Shown: piece after piece, positions 1-6,990 of the stretch
How positions within the stretch are numbered: position 1 is the first letter of the stretch
Layout of the letters: each line of letters starts with the position of its first letter
Assembly: GCA_024638525.1 (NCBI GenBank)
Contig: JAHEKB010000065.1
Span: 1-9,665, forward strand
DNA from: Bacteroidota bacterium
GTDB lineage: Bacteria > Bacteroidota > Bacteroidia > NS11-12g > UBA9320
DNA: 9,665 nt
Reading direction: 5' to 3'
Notes under the pieces: generated by a model
The model's input: the letters and a program-made list of their open reading frames with translations, nothing else
What the model was told of the DNA's origin: nothing
Databases searched by the model: none
Made by a program: the position numbers and the translations under genes

Positions 1-421
1 CTTCGTCTTGATCATCCGCTCTACCGGACACTTTGCCTCTTTCTAACAAACGTCGGACCAATTCATCTTCATCTACTTCCAAAGCAAGCATAAGATGAAT
101 TTCCATTTCGCGCTCAGCTAGCATAAGGTCTAATGCTTCTCCTTGTGCAATGGTTCTTGGAAAACCGTCAAAGATGAAACCTTTGGACCCCGGATGACGA
201 TCTAAGAAATCCGCAACCATATTAACGGTCACTTCATCTGGTACCAGTTCTCCTTTGTTAATGTATTCCTTGGCTATCATCCCCAATTCTGTTTCGTTCT
301 TCATATTGTATCGAAACACATCTCCTGTAGATAGGTGGGTCAATTCGTACTTCTCAATCAACTTTTCAGACTGAGTTCCTTTGCCAGCCCCTGGTGGGCC
401 GAATAGTATTAGATTCAACAT
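1..421 (-). CDS. adk: Adenylate kinase, N-terminal 140 residues (C-terminus beyond the window)
   Basis: Adenylate kinase interconverts ATP plus AMP and two ADP in the cytoplasm. Reading from the ATG at 421 down to base 1, the protein opens with MLNLILFGPPGAGKGTQ, a P-loop at residues 8-17. It continues with the AMP-binding STGDVFR (31-37), the FDGFPRT signature (84-90) and the start of the LID at RGKVSGRADDQDE. This LID lacks the four-cysteine zinc site, as is usual in Bacteroidota enzymes. About 140 of an expected 190-215 residues are present; the rest is cut by the window edge and there is no sign of damage. It lies 36 nt downstream of the flippase stop on the same strand, so it may be read from that unit, but a TAATTTTG box directly upstream may give it its own promoter. 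It is a housekeeping gene that marks the edge of the polysaccharide locus. The identification is close to certain. Confidence 0.97.
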   Translation of the reverse strand, partial: MLNLILFGPPGAGKGTQSEKLIEKYELTHLSTGDVFRYNMKNETELGMIAKEYINKGELVPDEVTVNMVADFLDRHPGSKGFIFDGFPRTIAQGEALDLMLAEREMEIHLMLALEVDEDELVRRLLERGKVSGRADDQDE

Positions 422-434
422 ATTAAATGCAGCG

Positions 435-442
435 CAAAATTA
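435..442 (-). promoter_or_regulatory. Possible Bacteroidota -7 box for adk
   Basis: On the minus strand the short gap between the flippase stop and the adk start contains TAATTTTG, an exact match to the Bacteroidota -7 consensus TAnnTTTG, ending 13 nt before the adk ATG. I see no TTG-type -33 element at the expected distance. If used, it would give a very short leader. It would let this housekeeping gene be expressed independently of the flippase gene. The evidence is sequence match only. Confidence 0.3.
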
Positions 443-457
443 GAAGGATTTATGGAT

Positions 458-1966
458 TTAAGAGCCCCCGTCTCTCTTATTCCTTGATCGAAGTGCTGTC
501 CATTGAGCAAGCGCAAATTCATTAAAATCCGCAGAGAGTTTGACCCCATACGCCAGACCGAAATACAAAAACCCAAAGATGGAAGAATACAAGACGATAT
601 TTAACGCTGAGGTATCTGTTCTTGGAATAAGATCAACCGCCAAAAAGAGACCACCAGCCAAAAGCACAATCCACAAGGCATTCCAACGGAAGGGTTGAAT
701 ATTGAACTGTTTCTTTATATAAACCAATTTCATAAGATTATAGCAAACAATTGCAACTATGGTGGCAACACTGCTGCCTTCTATACCGTATTTGGGAATC
801 AATAGATAGTTGAGACCGACATTCAAGACTACCGCTGTCAATAGAAACCACAACAACACTTTGTACTTAGAAGACATGGAGAGAATCTCATTATTTAATC
901 CCGAGGCCATATCAATGATTTTTGCCAGGCATAGCATCCATACCACATTTATACCGAGCATATATTCATCTCCTTTGGGCATAATTGCAAAAATGTCCTT
1001 AACCACCAACCAGAAACCAAAGAACACCCCTAAGGAGATTAAGAGACTTACTTCAGAGGACTGTCTATAAATTCTGGAAAGTCCACCCAAATCCTTTGAC
1101 TTCCAATACTGAGCGATTACTGGTACTCCTATTGAGGCAATTAGCGTAAATGGAACGGCAATGGCGTTTGCTATAAATAAACTCCAAGCATAGAGTCCAT
1201 TCTGATAAGTTCCCTTCATGCTGGTAATCATCAATATGTCAATTTGATTGGTAAGTGTTCCCCCAATACCGCTCAACACTGAGAAACCCGCGAAGGCCAT
1301 CATGGCCTTGAAATGCTGGTCTTTGCTCCAAGAAGAGGGCTGTAATTTCAAGCTTATCTTTTCCTGGCGATTAGAATACAGGAAGAAAATCAAAAGCAAA
1401 AAGATATAGTAGACGAAAAGAGCGAGCAGTAATTCCTCGAAACTCAAGAGGTCATAGTAGTAGAGTACAACCAATAAGGGTAGAGCGAATTTTAGCAGTT
1501 GCACCAAGAAACTGGGGATGGCAATCTTGCCTAAATTAGCATTGTACTTCCTGCTCAAATTGATGTATGGAAGTATGATACTTATACCTATTAGTGCATA
1601 GACCGCGGTTTCCGATACTCCGGAACCGTCCTGATAATAGCCCAATACTTTCTCCCTAAACAGGAGAAATAATGCTAAGAATATCAGCACATTTACTGTT
1701 GCTGCGCCCAATATCAGACCGTGAAACCGAGCCTTGCTGTCAACGTTTTCTTTAAATACGGGATAGTACTTTGTAATAACTGCGCCCAACCCAAACAAAA
1801 GAAAAGGGGTAAAGAAACTTGCTGTTTGAATAACGAACTGAAGTTCTCCATACTGCTCAACACTCAGCATGAAAGGGTAGATGAATAAATTGTTCAGCAC
1901 CCCCATCCCAAGTCCCAAATAAGTGGCTATGGCTGCCTTAAAACTCTGTCTTGCTACCAGTCCCAT
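458..1966 (-). CDS. Wzx-type lipid-linked oligosaccharide flippase (polysaccharide biosynthesis membrane protein)
   Basis: An integral inner-membrane protein of the MOP superfamily, expected to move undecaprenyl-diphosphate-linked glycan units from the cytoplasmic to the periplasmic face. From the ATG at 1966 it is 502 residues, normal for the family, and strongly hydrophobic throughout. Long apolar segments alternate with short charged loops (for example near residues 10-30, 45-65, 80-105, 145-170 and 176-196), consistent with 12-14 helices. The N-terminus MGLVARQS followed by an apolar stretch with GLGMGVLNNLF is the usual opening of Bacteroidota members. I therefore prefer this ATG to the in-frame TTG at 1984, which would add six residues and overlap the sulfotransferase gene by 17 nt. 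The chosen start leaves one base after the sulfotransferase stop, so the two genes are probably coupled. The cargo cannot be read from the sequence; the neighbouring genes suggest an acidic, perhaps sulfated, glycan. Confidence 0.9.
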   Translation of the reverse strand: MGLVARQSFKAAIATYLGLGMGVLNNLFIYPFMLSVEQYGELQFVIQTASFFTPFLLFGLGAVITKYYPVFKENVDSKARFHGLILGAATVNVLIFLALFLLFREKVLGYYQDGSGVSETAVYALIGISIILPYINLSRKYNANLGKIAIPSFLVQLLKFALPLLVVLYYYDLLSFEELLLALFVYYIFLLLIFFLYSNRQEKISLKLQPSSWSKDQHFKAMMAFAGFSVLSGIGGTLTNQIDILMITSMKGTYQNGLYAWSLFIANAIAVPFTLIASIGVPVIAQYWKSKDLGGLSRIYRQSSEVSLLISLGVFFGFWLVVKDIFAIMPKGDEYMLGINVVWMLCLAKIIDMASGLNNEILSMSSKYKVLLWFLLTAVVLNVGLNYLLIPKYGIEGSSVATIVAIVCYNLMKLVYIKKQFNIQPFRWNALWIVLLAGGLFLAVDLIPRTDTSALNIVLYSSIFGFLYFGLAYGVKLSADFNEFALAQWTALRSRNKRDGGS

Positions 1967-1967
1967 A

Positions 1968-2867
1968 TTAGATTGGATAACCAAAGTTGCCTAGATTGAG
2001 ATTATAGATCTCATCCAATTCTCTATTCCCGCTGCGGTAATAATCTTCCAATTCGGCCCTTTGTTTTTGCAAAAAGTTATTTCTATTGGAGAATTTACTC
2101 AATAACACAGGATCTAGCTGATTCTGAAGCAAGTTTCTCATTCTTCTCGATTTTAGCTTCTTACTAATCAACGAGGACGGCCTAAAGTAGTTATAGGAAA
2201 GGTGGTTAAAACGCCGCAATAAACCGATAGACATATTTGAAATGGATCTATTCACTCCTCGGCCGGTCGTTTTCATTTCAGCAGTCCGGTCTGCTATTTC
2301 AGCGCCAGTAAAGGACTCAATTTTTGCTAAAAAAGACTGTTCATCTGTTTTCAGCTCTTCATGCATTACCACCAATACATTCTCTCGCCCAAATTCTGTG
2401 ATCAAATACTTGATGATTGGTCCATAATTGCAATAATCCAAATTGAAGATCCGAAGATCGGCATCTAAAAAGTCGATTGATTTGACCACCCCCCCTTTTT
2501 GTATGTATTGACGATAAATTGAATCCAGCATACCGAGCTGATTTCTGATGCTTAGAATCACTTTTTCCGTTCCCAGTTGCTTAAGCCGTTTAACCTTGGT
2601 CTCTAGATTAGGACTGGATTGATAGAAAAGCGGCCCCATAAATTCTTCGTAAGAAAAAAAAGAGGGCAAAGCTGAATCAGCTTGTAAAGCCTGCCAACGC
2701 TTCTTTGTTTCCTCCAATTGGTAGAAGGCCACATTATCCGTAATCAGTGAACGAAAGATATGATCACATTCAGCCCAACTGAATGTGTTGTAATTTCTTA
2801 TTCGAGGAAAAACATGCGCTTGGAGGTAAGAAGTCCCTGTTTTATGAAAACCTAAATGGAATATCAC
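1968..2867 (-). CDS. PAPS-dependent sulfotransferase family protein
   Basis: Predicted to transfer sulfate from PAPS to a hydroxyl of a glycan or other small acceptor. The N-terminus has the 5'-phosphosulfate-binding loop LGFHKTGTSYLQ (residues 5-16, Lys9 the likely key lysine). A 3'-phosphate-binding segment follows at 103-118, with Arg108 and Ser116 at the family's eight-residue spacing. The C-terminal stretch (about 280-299), with N-R-E-L and a final GNFGYPI, resembles the ends of bacterial sulfotransferases. There is no signal peptide, so it is probably cytoplasmic. At 299 residues it is full length. The start is GTG at 2867: the next codons already form the core beta strand, and a stop lies seven codons upstream with no ATG between. 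It is followed after one base by the flippase gene, which suggests sulfation before export. The gene contains an 8-base A run (2654-2661 on the plus strand) and a C7T5 tract (2489-2500), possible slippage sites. The acceptor is unknown. Confidence 0.82.
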   Translation of the reverse strand: MIFHLGFHKTGTSYLQAHVFPRIRNYNTFSWAECDHIFRSLITDNVAFYQLEETKKRWQALQADSALPSFFSYEEFMGPLFYQSSPNLETKVKRLKQLGTEKVILSIRNQLGMLDSIYRQYIQKGGVVKSIDFLDADLRIFNLDYCNYGPIIKYLITEFGRENVLVVMHEELKTDEQSFLAKIESFTGAEIADRTAEMKTTGRGVNRSISNMSIGLLRRFNHLSYNYFRPSSLISKKLKSRRMRNLLQNQLDPVLLSKFSNRNNFLQKQRAELEDYYRSGNRELDEIYNLNLGNFGYPI

Positions 2868-2904
2868 TGAAACCCAATTATTTATTCAATCTAATAATTG
2901 ATGT

Positions 2905-2912
2905 CAAGTATA
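2905..2912 (-). promoter_or_regulatory. Weak candidate -7 box for the sulfotransferase-flippase unit
   Basis: Read on the minus strand this is TATACTTG, one mismatch from the Bacteroidota -7 consensus TAnnTTTG, 37 nt upstream of the GTG start at 2867. No clear TTG -33 element is visible at the usual spacing. It is offered because the 94-nt gap between the divergent genes must hold a leftward promoter unless transcription enters from elsewhere. Confidence 0.22.
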
Positions 2913-2919
2913 CTACGCT

Positions 2920-2939
2920 AAATCTGATTCTTTAGATTT
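2920..2939. repeat. Short inverted repeat overlapping the rightward promoter candidate
   Basis: AAATCT at 2920-2925 is matched by its exact reverse complement AGATTT at 2934-2939, with 8 bases between. The right arm overlaps the TAGATTTG candidate -7 box. Its place between divergent genes would fit a regulator-binding site, but six-base arms in AT-rich DNA also arise easily by chance. It has no U-rich tail and is too weak to be a terminator. Confidence 0.25.
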
Positions 2940-2940
2940 G
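2933..2940 (+). promoter_or_regulatory. Candidate -7 box for the rightward glycan operon
   Basis: TAGATTTG matches the Bacteroidota -7 consensus TAnnTTTG exactly and ends 21 nt before the TTG start of the cytidylyltransferase gene. This would place transcription start about 15 nt before the coding region. A good -33 TTG element is not visible at the expected spacing. It is the best promoter candidate in the 94-nt divergent gap (2868-2961), and the following genes have almost no space for others. Confidence 0.4.
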
Positions 2941-2961
2941 TGCGTATAAATTTATCAACCC

Positions 2962-3666
2962 TTGAACGTCATTGCGATCATACCTGCCAGAGGAGGTTCC
3001 AAAGGAATTCCCATGAAGAATTTAGCTGAGGTCAATGGAGTGCCCTTGATTCAGTATTCCATTCAACACGCTCTGGAATGTGCTGAAGTCGATCGAGTGA
3101 TTGTGTCAACAGACCATCCAAAAATTGCTGAAGCTGCTAAGGCTGCTGGTGCAGAGGTTCCATTCATGCGACCTACTGAACTGGCCGAAGACCATGTTTT
3201 GGATCATCCTGTATTTCAACACGTTTTGGAATACCTAAAAAACAAAGAGAATTATCATGCTGATATTATAGTTCACTTAAGGCCTACTGCACCATATAGA
3301 AAACCAGAGTGGTTGAGCCAGTGTATCAAGAGCTTGATAGAACAAAATGAGGCAGATTCCGTACGATCTGTTTCCGCTGTAAAACAACACCCTTATCGTA
3401 TGTTCAAAATTGATGAAAGTGGATTTTTGGACCCCTTAATGAAACACGAGCATCCAGAACCTTATCTTTTGAGAAGACAAGACCTTCCTACATTGTTTTA
3501 TTACAATTGCGTAATAGATGTAACGCGCTACCAAACGGTTATGGAAAAGGGAAGCATGACCGGTTCAAAGATCTTTCCATACATCATGGATGAAGAGGAA
3601 GTGGTAGATGTGGATACAGCTATAGACCTCGAAATTGTCCGATCCGTTTATCTGAACAAATTATGA
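2962..3666 (+). CDS. CMP-sugar synthetase, acylneuraminate cytidylyltransferase family
   Basis: Predicted to couple CTP to a ulosonic acid (sialic, legionaminic, pseudaminic or related), giving the CMP-sugar donor and pyrophosphate, in the cytoplasm. The N-terminal nucleotide loop IPARGGSKGIPMKN is at residues 7-20. STD follows at 49-51, the LRPTAPYR segment (family Q/R-P-T-S/A-P-L/Y-R) at 106-113, and a metal-binding VDVDTAIDL at 215-223 with Asp216 and Asp218. At 234 residues it is the length of the single-domain NeuA/LegF/PtmB enzymes and lacks the extra C-terminal domain of some sialic acid synthetases. The start is TTG at 2962: it begins directly before the first beta strand, and an in-frame stop sits five codons upstream with no ATG or GTG between. 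Its stop overlaps the next gene by 4 nt (ATGA). The substrate is not resolved, because no NeuB-type synthase lies in this window, so I give no gene symbol. Confidence 0.9.
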   Translation: MNVIAIIPARGGSKGIPMKNLAEVNGVPLIQYSIQHALECAEVDRVIVSTDHPKIAEAAKAAGAEVPFMRPTELAEDHVLDHPVFQHVLEYLKNKENYHADIIVHLRPTAPYRKPEWLSQCIKSLIEQNEADSVRSVSAVKQHPYRMFKIDESGFLDPLMKHEHPEPYLLRRQDLPTLFYYNCVIDVTRYQTVMEKGSMTGSKIFPYIMDEEEVVDVDTAIDLEIVRSVYLNKL

Positions 3667-4823
3667 TGAAACTATTGATCCTTGGCTCTGGAATGTATGT
3701 AACTGGTCGCGGCAACGCGAGCACTGGCACCATTTTGAGCAGCGTAATACAATCTGGCAAACAGCTTGCGATTTCTGAGATTCACATACTTTCCAAACGA
3801 GCAGAAAGTGCAGATCATGTCCATTCTTCTATTCAAGAGACAAACAGGCGATTGGGCACCGATGTCAACGTTCAGTTCCTAGCAATGGAAGACAAAGCAG
3901 AAGGTTGGTTTGACAGTTATTTAGATGATGAAGGTTTTGATGCAGTGATAGTAAGTCTACCGGATCACCTACACTACAGCTATGGCAAAATTTGTTTAGA
4001 AAAGGGTATACATATGTTGATGGTAAAGCCATTGACCCCCAGCCTCAAAGAGGCCGAGGATTTGCAAAACACAGCAGCTGAGAAGAATTGTTATGCAGCT
4101 GTTGAGTTTCACAAACGCTGGGATGAGAGCAATCTTTATATGAAAGGTCGCATAAAAGAAGGCGCTTTGGGTGAATTGCTATACTTTGATGTGAACTATA
4201 GCCAAAGAGTGAGCATACCTGCAGAGACATTTAAGTCATGGGCCGATAAGACCAATATTTTCCAATACTTGGGTGTTCACTACGTAGATCTCATCTATTT
4301 TATGACTGGAGCAATACCCAAAACATTACATGTTTACGGTACAAAGAAAAAGCTCATTGCAATGGGAATTGATACCTGGGACTCTGTCCATGTCAGCTCA
4401 GTTTGGCAAGGATCAAATGGTCAGGAGTTTTATGCACATTTCAATTTAAATTGGATCGACCACAAGCAAACTACCGCCATGTCAGATCAAAGAATATCGG
4501 TTGTGGGAACAGAGGGCAGAATTGATGCGGACCAAAAGAACCGAGGAATACAGGAGGTCAGTGGGAAGACAGGAGCGCAAAGCATCAACCCGTACTTCTC
4601 CACTTGGATAGATAATGGAGATTACATGAGTCTTAACGGCTATGGCGTAAAGAGTATAGAGCAGTTTTTAGTTGATGTAGATTCTATCCTAAACGGAAGT
4701 ACCAGCATTTCAGATTTGGAAAAATCAAGACCGAGTTTCAACGAAGGTTTGATCAGTACTGCATTTATTGAAGCTGTGAACAATGCATTGGCGACTAATA
4801 ATCAAAATACAATTGAACTATGA
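3663..4823 (+). CDS. Gfo/Idh/MocA family NAD(P)-dependent oxidoreductase
   Basis: A cytoplasmic pyridine-nucleotide dehydrogenase, expected to oxidise or reduce a hydroxyl or keto group of a sugar or sugar-like compound. Its Rossmann domain begins LLILGSGMYVTGRG (residues 4-17, glycine-rich loop). A strand ending VSLPDHLHY (97-105) follows, then the catalytic-lysine motif, which here reads VKP (121-123) instead of the usual EKP. The C-terminal domain has GVHYVD (204-209), with His206 and Asp209 in the position of the family's catalytic GxHxxD. Length is 386 residues, within the family range. The start ATG overlaps the preceding stop by 4 nt; a second ATG follows immediately and could also serve. 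The stop overlaps the next gene by 4 nt as well. Placed between a CMP-sugar synthetase and an Ldh-type reductase, it probably alters the acidic sugar or makes a precursor of it. Exact substrate and reaction direction are unknown. Confidence 0.88.
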   Translation: MMKLLILGSGMYVTGRGNASTGTILSSVIQSGKQLAISEIHILSKRAESADHVHSSIQETNRRLGTDVNVQFLAMEDKAEGWFDSYLDDEGFDAVIVSLPDHLHYSYGKICLEKGIHMLMVKPLTPSLKEAEDLQNTAAEKNCYAAVEFHKRWDESNLYMKGRIKEGALGELLYFDVNYSQRVSIPAETFKSWADKTNIFQYLGVHYVDLIYFMTGAIPKTLHVYGTKKKLIAMGIDTWDSVHVSSVWQGSNGQEFYAHFNLNWIDHKQTTAMSDQRISVVGTEGRIDADQKNRGIQEVSGKTGAQSINPYFSTWIDNGDYMSLNGYGVKSIEQFLVDVDSILNGSTSISDLEKSRPSFNEGLISTAFIEAVNNALATNNQNTIEL

Positions 4824-5854
4824 GAGCATTTGACGGCGAAAAATTAAAACTCGAAATCTTCAATAGCTTTCAATCTATTGGTGTAAATAGAGATTCGGCA
4901 TTTCACGCAGCAGAATCCATGATACAAACCTCTCTGAGAGCCGTAGACTCACATGGTATTAATCTATTCCCCCACTACCACAGATCTTTTTTATCCGGCC
5001 GTCTGAATAAGAATCCTCAGTTTCAGTTTGAGCAAAAAAGAAGCGCGGCTGCCGTTTTAGATGCCGATGATGCCATTGGCCATCACGCTGGAATTGTCGC
5101 CATGGACAAATGCCTCGAACTCGCTAGAGAACATGGCATATCCGCATGCACAGTTAGAAACTCCTCACATTACGGTGCCAGTTCGTATTTCGGTTTGCAC
5201 GCTGCAGACAAAGGATATATTGGAATGAGCTTTACCAATGCCGACGCTTTGGTAAAAGCATATAATGGAAAAGAATCTTTTTTTGGAACCAATCCCATTT
5301 GTTTTGCCGCTCCAATGAAGGGGGAATCACCGTTCTGCCTTGATATGGCCACCTCTTTAGTGTCTTGGAACAAAATCAAAAATTACAGAAGGACCAATGA
5401 ATCCATTCCAAATCATTGGGCTTACGACGGTGCAGGTAATGAGGTAACTGATCCGCATAAAGCAGCTTCACTGAGCCCTATTGGCGATTATAAAGGCTTT
5501 GGATTGGGGATGATGGTGGAAATATTTTGCGCTTTGCTCTCTGATTCAGTGATTGCAAAAGACATGCTCGCCATGTTCACCAGCCCAGCTGAAGCGCAGC
5601 GAAAAGTTAGCCACTATTTCATGGCGATCGATATTGAAGCTTTTATAAACAAAGAAAGGTTCATGGAACATCTTGCATCGATGGCGTCGAGAATGCGCGA
5701 TTTGGATCCAATTGGAAATGAACAGGTTATGGTTCCCGGAGACCCTGAAAAGAAAGCTGAAAAATTGAGATTACAAGTTGGCATTCCCTGTTTGGATGAG
5801 GTGATTGCTGAATATCTGGACATTAATCCGGAATTTGAAACCTGCATTATATGA
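4820..5854 (+). CDS. Ldh/YiaK-family NAD(P)-dependent 2-oxoacid or imine reductase
   Basis: A member of the malate/L-lactate dehydrogenase superfamily unrelated to classical MDH. It includes ureidoglycolate dehydrogenase, 2,3-diketo-L-gulonate reductase, sulfolactate dehydrogenase (ComC) and piperideine-2-carboxylate reductase. Known members act on 2-oxo acids, 2-hydroxy acids or cyclic imino acids. Visible motifs are RAVDSHGI (residues 40-47, His45 the likely catalytic histidine), NSSHYGASS (114-122), FFGTNP (154-159), DMATS (175-179) and DYKGFG (223-228). At 344 residues it is full length and all key motifs are intact. It overlaps both neighbours by 4 nt through ATGA. Family members are best known from catabolism, so a biosynthetic glycan operon is a less usual setting. 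It may reduce the keto or imino form of a sugar acid, or make a 2-hydroxyacid substituent such as a lactyl group; this is inference. Confidence 0.88.
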   Translation: MRAFDGEKLKLEIFNSFQSIGVNRDSAFHAAESMIQTSLRAVDSHGINLFPHYHRSFLSGRLNKNPQFQFEQKRSAAAVLDADDAIGHHAGIVAMDKCLELAREHGISACTVRNSSHYGASSYFGLHAADKGYIGMSFTNADALVKAYNGKESFFGTNPICFAAPMKGESPFCLDMATSLVSWNKIKNYRRTNESIPNHWAYDGAGNEVTDPHKAASLSPIGDYKGFGLGMMVEIFCALLSDSVIAKDMLAMFTSPAEAQRKVSHYFMAIDIEAFINKERFMEHLASMASRMRDLDPIGNEQVMVPGDPEKKAEKLRLQVGIPCLDEVIAEYLDINPEFETCII

Positions 5855-6990
5855 GAAGCCTGGTAGACATAGTTAACCTAAACTCAAAAGCGAGTTGTCT
5901 CAGCAGTGAACGCTGGTTGCAGGCACTTGAAGGCGGCAATAATTCTGAGCTTTTCCAATTGCTAAAAAACTATGCTGACACAAAGGCTAAAGTCAATTTG
6001 GGCATTATCGGAACCACACTTGCAGATATTGCCGAATTCAATCCCGAATGCATAGGATTGATCAATGAAAATCCAGATTGTTTTGAGATGATTCATAGAC
6101 CCTATGTGCATTCCCTATCAATCTTTTGGAGTGATTATGTATTCGCCAAAAATGTCAGAATGGGTAAGCAGCTTATCGATCTTCATTTCAAGAATATATA
6201 TCCGGCCTACCTTCCTCCGGAATTTGTTCTGAGGAACAGTCAATTAGTTCGCTTAAAGAAAGAGGATATTGGCCTAACATTTATTCATCCAAACCGAGTA
6301 AAGAAGGACGTATTAAAAAACCTCCCCAAGCAGGGTTTCAGGATACAAACCATTCAAAACGAAGAGATTGATTGTATTGTCTTTGACCCCAATTTTGATG
6401 CTTTTTATTTGGACTGCATTCAAAAACTCAGCAATGAGAATTTAGCAGGTGATTCCGAATTGATATTTGGTTGGCGAGACGGAGAGAGCCCATTTCTTAT
6501 TCCAGATGGGGTAAAGCGAGAAGCTCATTATGTGGCTCATTCTTCTAAGCAATTCAATCGCAAATTCCTGAGCGAAGTACTAGACAAAAGTACTTTTAAT
6601 CAACAAGTAAATGCTTATCCTCAAAACTCTTTGCTTCCTTGGTTTTCCAACTTTAGGCTTCTGTGGTATATCAATGAAGTCAAACTACTAGAATCCGGTT
6701 TGGCCAAATTATCCCCTTTGAAATCAGCACTTTTTCTGCTCCTTTTAAACAGTGATATTTTATCAAGCACGGAAAAGAATCACGTACAAGTGAGTTTGCG
6801 CAGTCTTGAGCCCCCAATATATCACAGTGGTTTTGAGATAAAACGACAGAGTAGAAATTTGGAAGCCGAAGAGGTCATGTACCTCATTGAAAACTGCGAA
6901 GATGGAGAGATTGAAAGATATCTCGACGAAAACAAGGGCTCTTTTATACAGCTATTAAAAGCGGAGCTCAAGCCCTTATTGGGAGCTTAG
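5851..6990 (+). CDS. Uncharacterised protein resembling the GH57/polysaccharide-deacetylase barrel superfamily
   Basis: I do not recognise a named family with certainty. Residues 45-126 read like the core of GH57-type or NodB-like barrels. A strand-and-turn NLGIIGTTLADI (49-60) is followed by HRPYVHS (82-88), a helix with a Gly-Lys pair (near 105), and YLPPEF (120-125). In GH57-type proteins comparable segments are the H-P-Y-x-H-S/P and W-x-P-E sites. A second aromatic and acidic motif, GWRDGESPFLIPDG, lies at 207-220. The N-terminal HxH expected in active GH57 enzymes is absent; the comparable first strand ends VNLN (8-11). There is no signal peptide or membrane segment, so it should be cytoplasmic and act on a precursor or lipid-linked intermediate rather than on finished polymer. 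It starts at an ATG overlapping the Ldh-type gene stop by 4 nt and ends directly at the next start, so coupled expression with both neighbours is likely. Deacetylase, glycosidase, transferase or non-catalytic roles all remain open. Confidence 0.5.
   Translation: MRSLVDIVNLNSKASCLSSERWLQALEGGNNSELFQLLKNYADTKAKVNLGIIGTTLADIAEFNPECIGLINENPDCFEMIHRPYVHSLSIFWSDYVFAKNVRMGKQLIDLHFKNIYPAYLPPEFVLRNSQLVRLKKEDIGLTFIHPNRVKKDVLKNLPKQGFRIQTIQNEEIDCIVFDPNFDAFYLDCIQKLSNENLAGDSELIFGWRDGESPFLIPDGVKREAHYVAHSSKQFNRKFLSEVLDKSTFNQQVNAYPQNSLLPWFSNFRLLWYINEVKLLESGLAKLSPLKSALFLLLLNSDILSSTEKNHVQVSLRSLEPPIYHSGFEIKRQSRNLEAEEVMYLIENCEDGEIERYLDENKGSFIQLLKAELKPLLGA

Noticed and set aside
810..1070. An 86-codon plus-strand frame opposite the flippase gene
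   Set aside because: It is antisense to membrane segments of a well-supported gene, with no recognisable protein features.
1967..1984. A longer flippase start at the TTG at 1984
   Set aside because: The ATG at 1966 gives the MGLVARQS opening typical of the family and a clean one-base spacing. The TTG would add six unconserved residues and overlap the upstream gene.
2920..2939. The AAATCT/AGATTT inverted repeat as a transcription terminator
   Set aside because: The stem is only six A/T-rich pairs, has no T tract after it and lies between the starts of divergent genes, where a terminator is not expected.
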